Below, piece after piece: positions 8,455 through 16,698 of a DNA stretch of 64,000 nucleotides. Each line of letters begins with the position of its first letter. Position 1 is the stretch's first letter. The stretch comes from CALHVX01 sp964640725. GTDB taxonomy: Bacteria; Pseudomonadota; Gammaproteobacteria; Pseudomonadales; Azotimanducaceae. A program made the translations under genes and the position numbers. The notes beneath the pieces were generated by a model. It did no database searches and was not told the origin of the DNA. It saw only the letters and a list, made by a program, of their open reading frames with translations. The stretch covers positions 62,001 to 126,000 of the forward strand of contig CAZXIJ010000003.1 of NCBI GenBank assembly GCA_964640725.1, read 5' to 3'.

Positions 8455-9378
8455 TCAGGCCAGGGCCAGGATCTCGAAGCCGGCGCGGGGGAAGTGCGTG
8501 AGCACCGCGCCGGTTTCCGGCGTTTCCCGGGCGATAGCAACCTCTTCGGCATCGATCGCCGCCAGGGTGCCGGGCACGGTGATTCGGCCGTAATCCACGG
8601 GCATGACCGTGATCCGATCGCCCAGGACCAGCGGTTCTGGCACCGGTCCTGCCAGCGCCGGCACCTTCGGCTCGCTGGCCTTGGCCGCCGCCAGGGCCGC
8701 CTCGCCGGTGGCACTGTGCATCGTGCCGTGACCCATGGCATGAATGCGCTCGTACCAGGCCGAGATCCCTGGCCGGCCATCGAGCAGCGGCGCGTTGACC
8801 GCGTTGTTCCGCAGGAACCACAGGCAGTGGTACACGGAAAAATCGGCGATACAGGGCGCTTCGCCAAACAGGTAGGGACCGCCGCGGCTCAAGGTCGTTT
8901 CGAAATCCGTCAGGTAGGTCTCCAGGTAACCCAGCGCGGCTTCAACGCTGTAGCTGACCATCGGCGCCCCTTTGGACAGCTCCGCCCGATCCTTTTGAAA
9001 GGCTGCAATCTCGGTCTCTGAGAGCCGCTTCATCATGGGACCGAGGGCTTCCGGCCGAAAGTTCAGGGCCACCGTCACCCGGAACAGCTGCGAGTCCGCC
9101 CACTCCGCAACCCGAGCTGCCGGGAAACCTGCAGCGAACAGAGTCTCATCGCCGGTCTCCCGAGCCAGGGCGCGAGCGATCACCGCTGTGTCGCAGTAAA
9201 CGTTCGCATCGATCTGCAGGCAGGGCGTTTTCCGATAACCGCCAGTGAGCGGCATGAGCTGGGGCCGGGGCATGATCGAAGGAATGATGACCGACTGCCA
9301 TTCCAGCTGGAGATAGCCGAGCAGGGCGCGCACTTTCTCGGAGAACAACGAAGCTTCGTAGTGGTGCAGGTAAATCAT
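8455..9378 (-). CDS. Glutathione S-transferase-like protein with extra C-terminal domain
   Basis: A 307-residue protein. Residues 1-80 are a thioredoxin-fold GST N-domain (start HHYEASLFSEKVRALLGY, cis-Pro region YRKTPCLQID), and residues about 95-215 are the all-helical GST C-domain. Residues 225-307 form an additional segment rich in short beta strands (LGDRITVMPVDYGRITVPGTL) that ordinary GSTs do not have. The gene begins nine bases after the LysR regulator gene ends and is on the same strand, so the pair probably forms one operon. The substrate is unknown. Confidence 0.82.
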   Translation of the reverse strand: MIYLHHYEASLFSEKVRALLGYLQLEWQSVIIPSIMPRPQLMPLTGGYRKTPCLQIDANVYCDTAVIARALARETGDETLFAAGFPAARVAEWADSQLFRVTVALNFRPEALGPMMKRLSETEIAAFQKDRAELSKGAPMVSYSVEAALGYLETYLTDFETTLSRGGPYLFGEAPCIADFSVYHCLWFLRNNAVNAPLLDGRPGISAWYERIHAMGHGTMHSATGEAALAAAKASEPKVPALAGPVPEPLVLGDRITVMPVDYGRITVPGTLAAIDAEEVAIARETPETGAVLTHFPRAGFEILALA

Positions 9379-9386
9379 GTCGTTCC

Positions 9387-10241
9387 TCAGACCTGGTTGG
9401 CCAGGGCCGATACGCCCCGGTAGAACTTCTGGATCAGCCTCTGGCTGAACATGGATTTGCGCGCCACAAAACGCACCGGCCGGTTCAGCCCTTCCGCATC
9501 CAGCGCAATGACCCGGCTCATGTCAACGCCCAGGGTACGTGCCACCCCGGCTGGAATGAGCCCGTGCCCGAAGCCCGCCAGCGCCATCTGCGCGACGGAG
9601 AAGAATGATTCCAGGGACACGACGCGGTAGAGCCGCAGCCGACGCATATCTTCTTCAATGGAGCGCCAGGCACCGGAACGCGACTCGATCGTCACCACTT
9701 CCAGCTCATCGCCCACTTCGTAGGCGAGCGGCCGCAGCGCCGACGGCACAATGACCATGGGCTCGAGGCGAATCACCTCGCTTTGCAGGTCCGTATCCGC
9801 CGTCGGGCTCCCGGTGCAGATGCCGACCATGTACTCGCCGCTGCGAATCCGGTCCAGCACCACCGGCGATCGCTGCGCGTGAAACGTGAACTCGACGTCC
9901 GGCATATCCTGTTGCACCCGGGCAAACAGCCGGGGGCCCCAGCTCGCGAGGATCGCCTCCGACACGCCGATAATGATGCGGCCACGGTAGAGTTCCTGGT
10001 CTTCCAGGAACACGCTCTTCAACTCTGAGAGCAGCGGGCTGACTCGGGCGACCAGCCGCATCCCGTGATGCGTCAGCACCACTCGCCGGCCCTGCCGCTC
10101 GATCAGATCGCGGTCATAGAACTTTTCCAGCGCGGAAATTCGTTTGCTGACAGCGGATTGGGAGATTTTAAGTTCGGTGCTGGCAGCCATCATTGTGCCC
10201 GTCTTGGACAGCGCCACCAGCGTTTCGAGATTCTCGATCAT
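9387..10241 (-). CDS. LysR-family transcriptional regulator
   Basis: A 284-residue regulator. The N-terminal winged helix-turn-helix (residues 1-60, LKISQSAVSKRISALEKFYDRDLIERQGRRVVLT) is typical LysR, followed by the linker helix and a periplasmic-binding-like effector domain. It is transcribed away from the TauE/SafE permease gene across an 80-bp gap and towards the GST gene, the classical LysR geometry; either neighbour could be its target. The effector is not predictable. Confidence 0.9.
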   Translation of the reverse strand: MIENLETLVALSKTGTMMAASTELKISQSAVSKRISALEKFYDRDLIERQGRRVVLTHHGMRLVARVSPLLSELKSVFLEDQELYRGRIIIGVSEAILASWGPRLFARVQQDMPDVEFTFHAQRSPVVLDRIRSGEYMVGICTGSPTADTDLQSEVIRLEPMVIVPSALRPLAYEVGDELEVVTIESRSGAWRSIEEDMRRLRLYRVVSLESFFSVAQMALAGFGHGLIPAGVARTLGVDMSRVIALDAEGLNRPVRFVARKSMFSQRLIQKFYRGVSALANQV

Positions 10242-10248
10242 GTGAATC

Positions 10249-10277
10249 TATTCCAAAAGCCGGCCGATCATATTCCA
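10249..10277. promoter_or_regulatory. Direct repeat TATTCCA in the LysR/TauE divergent gap
   Basis: The heptamer TATTCCA occurs at 10249-10255 and again at 10271-10277, a 22-bp period of about two helical turns, within the short region between the divergent lysR-type and tauE-type genes. This spacing suits a LysR tetramer, but the classical T-N11-A dyad is not obvious, so the assignment is tentative. Confidence 0.35.
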
Positions 10278-10321
10278 TAGTTTCGCTTTTTTCATGGGTT
10301 CCGGGGGCAAATGATGGCGCC

Positions 10322-11074
10322 ATGCTGTTGCTGTCCATTCTTCTTGCGAGCGTTTTTGCCACCAGTGTGCTCTCCGGCGTGCTGGGCATGGCCGGCGGCA
10401 TGATTCTGATGGCCATCCTGCTCGCGGTGTTCTCGGTACCGGTCACCATGATGGTGCACGGCGCCGTGCAGGCGACGGCCAACGGCAGCCGCGCCTGGTT
10501 CCTGCGCCAGCACATCGCCTGGGCGGTCCTGCCGCCCTACCTGCTGGGGGCCGCTGCCGCCCTCGGGCTGTTCTACACGCTGGCCATCCGGCCGAACGAA
10601 GCGCTCATCCTGATCGTGATCGGCTCGTTTCCGTTTCTGGCCCGGCTGCAACGCTGGCTGCGCGCCCGGCAGGCCGAACCCGATGGCGGCCTGGACATCA
10701 CCCGGCCTGGCACCGCGATACTGTGCGGCACGGTCGTGACCGGCGCCCAGCTATTCGCCGGGGTTTCCGGCCCGCTGCTGGACGTCTTCTACCTGAACAC
10801 CCCGCTGGACCGTTTCGCGGTTGTGGCCAGCAAGGCGCTGACCCAGGCGGTCGGCCATATCCTGAAGCTGGGCTACTGGGGCACATTGCTTGCCAGCGCT
10901 GATGCGATCCCGGTGTACTGGGTTGCCCTGGCAATGATCGCCGCGGTGCTCGGCACCCGCACGGGCACCCTGCTGCTGGCGCGCTGGAACCAGGACAGCT
11001 TTCAGAAGGTCAGCGGCGCCGTGGTACTCACCATCGGCGGCATCTGCCTGGCGCGCGGACTGCTTTTGATCTGA
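10322..11074 (+). CDS. TauE/SafE (sulfite/anion exporter) family permease
   Basis: A 250-residue inner-membrane protein with about eight hydrophobic segments. It opens with the family's re-entrant motif region SGVLGMAGGMILMAILL and has the matching second half starting near TAILCGTVVTGAQLFAGVSGPLLD. The ATG at 10322 is chosen because the protein then begins directly with the first membrane helix, with GGGGGC upstream; the frame is open upstream but encodes no membrane segment. Family members export sulfite, sulfoacetate or other small anions; the substrate is unknown here. Confidence 0.85.
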   Translation: MLLLSILLASVFATSVLSGVLGMAGGMILMAILLAVFSVPVTMMVHGAVQATANGSRAWFLRQHIAWAVLPPYLLGAAAALGLFYTLAIRPNEALILIVIGSFPFLARLQRWLRARQAEPDGGLDITRPGTAILCGTVVTGAQLFAGVSGPLLDVFYLNTPLDRFAVVASKALTQAVGHILKLGYWGTLLASADAIPVYWVALAMIAAVLGTRTGTLLLARWNQDSFQKVSGAVVLTIGGICLARGLLLI

Positions 11075-11092
11075 GCACGGGCCCGCGCGGGG

Positions 11093-14000
11093 CTACCCTG
11101 CTGCGCTGTCCGACGCCTTTTTGGGCACGGGCTTCACGACGAAGAGCAAATCGCCGACGTTGACCTGCTCGCCGTTGGACATATTGATGCGGGTCACCTC
11201 GAAGCGCTGCTCCGGGTCATACAGCACCTGTTCCTTGTTGAAGTCCCCGAGCCGCAGCGGCGAGAAGATCTTCATGGCTTCCAGCTGACACATCACGGCC
11301 TTGCCATCGATCACATCGCCCACGGACACAAACTCCGGCTCCGTCGGCGTTGGCGTGCTGTAGAAGATCGCGGTCGCCGGGGCCAGCACGCGCAGTTCAT
11401 CGCTGCCTTCGATGGCAATGCTGTCGCTGCTGATGTCGCCCTCGGTGCTGCCCGCCGCCTGCTCGATCTCTTCGATCAGCGAGGCGATATCGATGCGGCC
11501 CAGGAACTCGGGCAGATAGCCCGTATCGTAAGTCCCGCCCTGGAACACAGAGTCCTTCAAGACTCGACGCAGCAGCGGAATATTGGTGCTGATGCCGGTA
11601 ATCCGAACACGGCCAAGGTAGTCGTGCAGCTTGGCGATTGCAGCGTCCCGATCCTCGGCGAAAACGATGATCTGCGCGATCATGCTGTCGTAGTAGGGCG
11701 ATACGAACTTGCCGGCGCCGGCGGCACTGATGACCTCGACGCCCTCTTCCTCTGGCATCTCGCAGTCAGCGATCTGACCAGGCTGCGGCCGGAAGCGCAG
11801 CACGCCCCCGGCTTCGACCTGCACCCGCTCAGCGGTCACCCGGGCTTCGATGGAGTAGCCCTTGCTGGCGATCGCCAGATTCTCGATGCTGCCGCCGGAG
11901 GCGATCCGGAACTGCTCGGCCACGATGTCCACACCGCTCGTCCACTCCGTCACTGGATGCTCAATCTGCAGCCGCGTGTTCATTTCCATGAAGTAAACCG
12001 CTTCGTTCTTCAGATCGAAGATGAACTCCACGGTGCCTGCGCCCACATAGCCAACGTCGTCGGCGATGGCCGCGGTGTAGCCGAGCACCGCCTCGCGCAG
12101 ATTGTCGGGCAGCATGGTGGAGTCCGACTCCTCGAACACCTTCTGCTTGTCCCGCTGCACGCTGCAGTCCCGGATGCCGAGCACGCGGGTGTTGCCGTGC
12201 GTGTCGCGCAACAGCTGCACCTCGATGTGGCGCAGGGAGGTCACGAATTTTTCCAGGTAGACGTCACCGTTGCCGAAGGCGCTGCGCGCCTCTGCCATCA
12301 CCTGATGGAACAGGCCGTGAAACTCTGAGGGCTCGTTGACCACCTGGATGCCCTTGCCGCCGCCACCGTGCACCGCTTTGATCAGCACCGGATAGCCGAT
12401 GTCGGCCGCGACCTCGGCGGCACGCTCGACGTCCGTGAGAATGCCGTGGCTGCCGGGCACCACGGGCACGTTCAGGCGCATGGAGGTGCTGATGGCGTTC
12501 GACTTGTTGCCCATGGTCTCCATGCTGGACACCGGCGGACCGATAAAGTTGAAGCCATGACTGCGCACCAGCTCTGCGAACTGCGCGTTCTCTGACAGGA
12601 AGCCGATGCCCGGGTGGAGTGCATCGACACCCTCTTGCTCTGCGACGTTCAGCACGCTCATCGCGTTCAGGTAACTTTCGTCCGGCGTGTTGCCGCCGAT
12701 GCAGACCAGCGTGTCCCGGGGCAGCAGCATGTCCACCACCGTGGACTCCATGTCCGGGTCGGACTGCACGAGCACGACTTCGATGTTCTGGCGCTGGGCA
12801 ATGCGCACAAGCTTGACCGCGGTGCAGCCTCGAGCATGAATGAGCACGCGGCGCACCGGCCGGATCAGGTCCTCGTCCGAGTAGCGCGGCCGGTAGGCCA
12901 CGACCACCGGTCGTTCCTGGCTCAGGACGCCGGAGGCAATGCGGGTCAGCACGTCCTCAACGGTTTGCTGGGGCAGCGGGATGGTCGCGTCGACCTCTTT
13001 GAGCACATCGTCCAGCTCAGGCTGGAACGGGTGTCGCACCAGGCCCTGCATGGCGTCCGGCGCCAGGGACAGGTAGTTCGAGAGAATCGAGTTGAGCGGC
13101 AGGTTGGACGGCACTACGATTTGCCCGGCAAAGGGCATGCTGGTGCCAGAGAAGTAGTAAGTCTGCACCAGCGGGTGCGTCACAAAGCTGGCCTGCGCGC
13201 CGCCGGTGCAGTCCCCGAAGCCGAAGACGACCACGGGCAGATCGTGATCGCGCACAAAACGCGTGATCCGATCATTGACCGCAGCCATGGAGAACAGCGC
13301 CCCGGCGCCCTCCTTGGTCTGCATACCCCCGGAGCTGATGAAACAGACCACCGGCAAGTGCTGCTCGGCGCACTCCACCAGCAGCCGGCAAAACTTCTCG
13401 GCGCTGGCCATATCGAAAGACCCGGCCTGGAAGTCGACGTTGGAAATCACCACTCCGGCGCGCAGACCGCCGGAGGCCTCATTGAACTCGCCGATACCCG
13501 CCACGATGCCGCAGGGCACCACGTCCTTTTGCAGTGCTGACTCAATGGCCAGGCGAAAGCCCGGGAAAGAACAGGGATCGCTGGTCAGCAGGTCTTCGAA
13601 GCGCGGCTCGAAGCTGTCGAAGAAAGTGTCGACAAAGGTCTGCCAGCCAAAACGGTTGCGGCCGCGCTGTTCCCGCAGCTCGTTCTGCATCTGCAGGTCG
13701 CGATACGCCATGTTCAGGCGGTTCCAGAAGTCTTTGCGCCGGCCAATGTTGCGCGGCGCGATCCGGCCCTGATACGCCTTGCCGTCTCGCTCGGAGGAGA
13801 TGTAGGCGCTGAGCAGGTGCTCGAACAGATAGGTCACGACCACAAACAGCGCATCGGACAGGTGCGGGAAGCTCGATTTCTTCCACTCCTCGACCTGCCG
13901 GAAAAACTCGGTGCCCTTGGGCGCGCGCATCACGCGCAGATACCAGTCTTCCAGCTGATCGCGAATCGCGGTGACCGGATCATCTTCGCTGCCAGAGGGC

Positions 14001-16012
14001 ACCTGCGGCCCCAGGGTTACCCCCTTTGCGGCCAGCTCGACAGTCGTGTCCAACAACCCGGCCAGGGCCTCTTTGGACAGAGACTGGTTGGCCTGGGCTT
14101 CAGCAGCAATGGTGTCCAGGTTGGCGATGATCTGGTCGTACACGGAGTCGAACAGCAGCAGATTCTCGCACTCGACAATGAAGTCCTCGCGCAGGTCGTC
14201 CGCCAGCAGCACGTCCAGCACCGTCAGCTCGTTGAGCTCCGGGAGATCTCCGGACATCGCCTTGCGCGCGACGTGCGCCGGATAGCGGTTCTGCAGAATC
14301 GCGCGGTTGACTGAGATGTTCGAGCCGCCACGCTGATGCAGCAGCCGGGACTGCTCGTCGGCATCGGCGCCCAGACTCTCGTACAGCGAATCGCCGGTCA
14401 GCGCCAGGTTGAGCTCCGAGGTGAGCTGGGTGCTGATGTACAGCTCCGACTTTTGTTTCAGGCCCTGCTCCTGCAGCAGCTTCTTGCCTTCGTGGCTGAA
14501 GCGGCTGTGGATTGCCCGGTACAAACGCTCATCGGCCCGGATTGCCCGGATCAGCCCCTTGGTGTCCGTCAGGTCACTGATCTGAAAGATCTGCCGGGTG
14601 TCTTCGTGGTGGTGCAGGTACTCGCGCAGCGTGCGCAGGTTGCCCAGGGACTCGCCCTTCCAGCGGTTGTAGAGGAACGCGCCGAAGACCGCGAGCAGGT
14701 TGGCTCGCGCTTCCTGATAGTTCTTGGTCGGCTCGCCAAAGATGAGCTGCGCGATGCGACCGCGCTCGCCGCCGAGGGCTTCTTTGCGCTCGACGTAGGT
14801 CTTCCAGAGCTTGGACAGGTTGTCTTCGTAGACCACCTTGTCCGGATCCTGCAGCCAGCGCAGAAAAGTCTGGCGCCGTTCAAAGTCCGCTCGCTGGCTC
14901 AGTTCGCCCGTGGGGATTTCCTGGTTGGCCAGGCGTCCGTACTGGGACTTGCTGGTGGAGCGAATGCGCTGCCGCACCTTCAGGTACCGCAGGTAGCGAT
15001 AAGCGACCCCGAATACGTTGAGGTATTCCGTGGGGTTCTTGGTCAGGCGCAAAGACGCTTTGGACTGCATGACCTGCAGCTTTTCCGACGGGTCCAGATA
15101 GCGCCGCAGGCTTTGCCGGTAGTGCTCGATGATGTAGGGGTTCTCGGCCACAAACTGCGCGGTGCGCCGCTCGACCTGCACGATGCCGCCAATGATGGCG
15201 TTGCGCAGGTTATCAAGGTCCGCCAGCTCGTTGGGCGAGAAGTCGATTACGCCGTCGATGTTGCCCTGGGCATACAGCTCGTAGCTGGACACACCGACGT
15301 ACTTCGCACACTCCTGCCAGGACAGGTTCAGGCGCCGGGCAATGTTGGCCAGGCTCTTGGGCTGAATGGTGCTGAACACGCCGTCGCGCACCGCGAGGAT
15401 CACGTTGCTGGCGGCCAGCGGAATGGCACCGCCGGAATATCCGAGCCCGTAGATCACGCCCACATTGGGCACATCGACGTTGCTCATCTCGACGATCAGC
15501 CGCGAAATGCTGTGCGCCTGGTTCTGCCGGTTTGCCGCCTCGCCGGCATCGGCGCCGGGCGTGTCCATGAAGGTAACGATGGGCATGGCGCGCCGCGAGC
15601 AGCGGCCCACGAACTCGGCAGCCAACAGATGATGCTCAGGCATCCAGGCCCCGTTCTGGACTCTGCGGTCCTGGGCGATGACCCCAACCAGCCGCGGCTC
15701 CTCCGGGAAGGCGAGTTCGATGATGGCGCTGTAAAACGAGCCCTCGGATTGCTCTTCGACAATGCGGCCCAGCTGCCGAATGATTTCCGGTGCCGGTGTG
15801 CGGCCGGGATCTTCAGCCTGGGACACCGCCGCCTCGATGTAGGAGTCCACATCGAGGTTCGCCAGCTGGCTGCGCCGGCGCAGACACTGGCGCCGGGTCA
15901 GCAGCCCTTCAATGGATTCGTCCCGGTCACTCGCCGGAAACAGGGAGAAGTCTTTGGCCAGGCTCTCAGCGATGAGGTAGAGCCGATCACCTTCGATTAA
16001 CGGTTTGTCCAA
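11093..16012 (-). CDS. Single-chain biotin-dependent acyl-CoA carboxylase (CT-alpha / CT-beta / BC / BCCP fusion)
   Basis: A 1639-residue protein holding all parts of an acetyl-CoA-type carboxylase. Residues ~95-300 resemble AccA (IVTFMDTPGA near 148, GYSGGAIPLAASN near 193). Residues ~300-830 are a helical region I cannot assign. Residues ~835-1030 resemble AccD (NVDFQAGSFDMASAEKF, CFISSGGMQTKEG near 897); no zinc ribbon is seen. Residues ~1050-1510 are biotin carboxylase with the ATP-grasp loop GGGGKGIQVV near 1217, RDCSVQRD and the catalytic MNTRLQIEHPVTE. The C-terminus is a biotinyl domain with LEAMKI, the biotin lysine near 1579. The expected product is malonyl-CoA, but propionyl-CoA or a longer substrate is possible. 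The start codon is TTG; no ATG or GTG precedes it in frame after the last stop. Confidence 0.9.
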   Translation of the reverse strand: MDKPLIEGDRLYLIAESLAKDFSLFPASDRDESIEGLLTRRQCLRRRSQLANLDVDSYIEAAVSQAEDPGRTPAPEIIRQLGRIVEEQSEGSFYSAIIELAFPEEPRLVGVIAQDRRVQNGAWMPEHHLLAAEFVGRCSRRAMPIVTFMDTPGADAGEAANRQNQAHSISRLIVEMSNVDVPNVGVIYGLGYSGGAIPLAASNVILAVRDGVFSTIQPKSLANIARRLNLSWQECAKYVGVSSYELYAQGNIDGVIDFSPNELADLDNLRNAIIGGIVQVERRTAQFVAENPYIIEHYRQSLRRYLDPSEKLQVMQSKASLRLTKNPTEYLNVFGVAYRYLRYLKVRQRIRSTSKSQYGRLANQEIPTGELSQRADFERRQTFLRWLQDPDKVVYEDNLSKLWKTYVERKEALGGERGRIAQLIFGEPTKNYQEARANLLAVFGAFLYNRWKGESLGNLRTLREYLHHHEDTRQIFQISDLTDTKGLIRAIRADERLYRAIHSRFSHEGKKLLQEQGLKQKSELYISTQLTSELNLALTGDSLYESLGADADEQSRLLHQRGGSNISVNRAILQNRYPAHVARKAMSGDLPELNELTVLDVLLADDLREDFIVECENLLLFDSVYDQIIANLDTIAAEAQANQSLSKEALAGLLDTTVELAAKGVTLGPQVPSGSEDDPVTAIRDQLEDWYLRVMRAPKGTEFFRQVEEWKKSSFPHLSDALFVVVTYLFEHLLSAYISSERDGKAYQGRIAPRNIGRRKDFWNRLNMAYRDLQMQNELREQRGRNRFGWQTFVDTFFDSFEPRFEDLLTSDPCSFPGFRLAIESALQKDVVPCGIVAGIGEFNEASGGLRAGVVISNVDFQAGSFDMASAEKFCRLLVECAEQHLPVVCFISSGGMQTKEGAGALFSMAAVNDRITRFVRDHDLPVVVFGFGDCTGGAQASFVTHPLVQTYYFSGTSMPFAGQIVVPSNLPLNSILSNYLSLAPDAMQGLVRHPFQPELDDVLKEVDATIPLPQQTVEDVLTRIASGVLSQERPVVVAYRPRYSDEDLIRPVRRVLIHARGCTAVKLVRIAQRQNIEVVLVQSDPDMESTVVDMLLPRDTLVCIGGNTPDESYLNAMSVLNVAEQEGVDALHPGIGFLSENAQFAELVRSHGFNFIGPPVSSMETMGNKSNAISTSMRLNVPVVPGSHGILTDVERAAEVAADIGYPVLIKAVHGGGGKGIQVVNEPSEFHGLFHQVMAEARSAFGNGDVYLEKFVTSLRHIEVQLLRDTHGNTRVLGIRDCSVQRDKQKVFEESDSTMLPDNLREAVLGYTAAIADDVGYVGAGTVEFIFDLKNEAVYFMEMNTRLQIEHPVTEWTSGVDIVAEQFRIASGGSIENLAIASKGYSIEARVTAERVQVEAGGVLRFRPQPGQIADCEMPEEEGVEVISAAGAGKFVSPYYDSMIAQIIVFAEDRDAAIAKLHDYLGRVRITGISTNIPLLRRVLKDSVFQGGTYDTGYLPEFLGRIDIASLIEEIEQAAGSTEGDISSDSIAIEGSDELRVLAPATAIFYSTPTPTEPEFVSVGDVIDGKAVMCQLEAMKIFSPLRLGDFNKEQVLYDPEQRFEVTRINMSNGEQVNVGDLLFVVKPVPKKASDSAAG

Positions 16013-16157
16013 TGCCCGCCCAGTCCCATGTAGAATTGCGCGCTACTCTAACACCCGGTGCCCCGGCCAAACCACAGGCAGGAAATGCCTCCGCCCCCCG
16101 GCAACTGGGGCTAAGCTTCGGATATCGTTCAGAAAAAATGCCAAAGGAATCCGCTTC

Positions 16158-16661
16158 ATGACTGCCTTGAGCGCCGCCGTGCTCACGATCAGTGATACCC
16201 GCACCGCGGCCAACGACACTTCCGGCGACCTGCTGGCCGAATTGCTGGCCAGCGACGGGCACCAGGTGGTCGATCGCGACCTGCTCCCGGACGATCGCTA
16301 CCAGCTTCGGGCCCGGGTCTCCGGCTGGATCGCAGATCCGCAGATCAACGTCATCGTCACCACCGGCGGCACCGGCTTCACCGGCCGCGACAGCACGCCC
16401 GAGGCGCTGATGCCGCTCTTCGACAAGACCATCGATGGCTTTGGCGAGCTGTTCCGGCAGCTGTCCTATGACGACATCGGCTCGTCTACGATCCAGTCCC
16501 GGGCCGTGGGCGGCCTGGCGAACGCGACGCTTGTTTTCGCCCTGCCCGGCTCCAGCGGCGCCGTGCGCCTGGGCTACGAGAAAATCCTGCACAACCAGCT
16601 CGATATCAACAACAAGCCCTGCAACTTTGTCGAGCTGATCCACCGCTTCAACGAACGCTAG
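16158..16661 (+). CDS. moaB: Molybdenum cofactor biosynthesis protein B (MoaB/MogA family)
   Basis: A 167-residue MoaB-type protein related to the molybdopterin adenylyltransferase fold. It opens with VLTISDTRT, has the molybdopterin-binding TTGGTGFTGRD near residue 75 and the FALPGSSGAVRLGYEKIL motif near 133. The ATG at 16158 is preceded by AAGGAAT at a good distance; the longer open frame upstream is not family-like. It is divergent from the large carboxylase gene across 145 bp and begins a plus-strand run with the thiolase and fabY. MsrP elsewhere in the window is a molybdoenzyme that would need this cofactor. Confidence 0.92.
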   Translation: MTALSAAVLTISDTRTAANDTSGDLLAELLASDGHQVVDRDLLPDDRYQLRARVSGWIADPQINVIVTTGGTGFTGRDSTPEALMPLFDKTIDGFGELFRQLSYDDIGSSTIQSRAVGGLANATLVFALPGSSGAVRLGYEKILHNQLDINNKPCNFVELIHRFNER

Positions 16662-16698
16662 CACCGCCGCACGGCTGGTGCCGACCCAAGGAAACTTC

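Noticed and set aside
11624..12328. Other plus-strand frames inside the carboxylase gene
   Set aside because: All are complementary-strand shadows without ribosome binding sites or motifs.
14336..16000. 554-codon open frame antisense to the fused carboxylase
   Set aside because: Shadow of the carboxylase coding strand; no domain seen.
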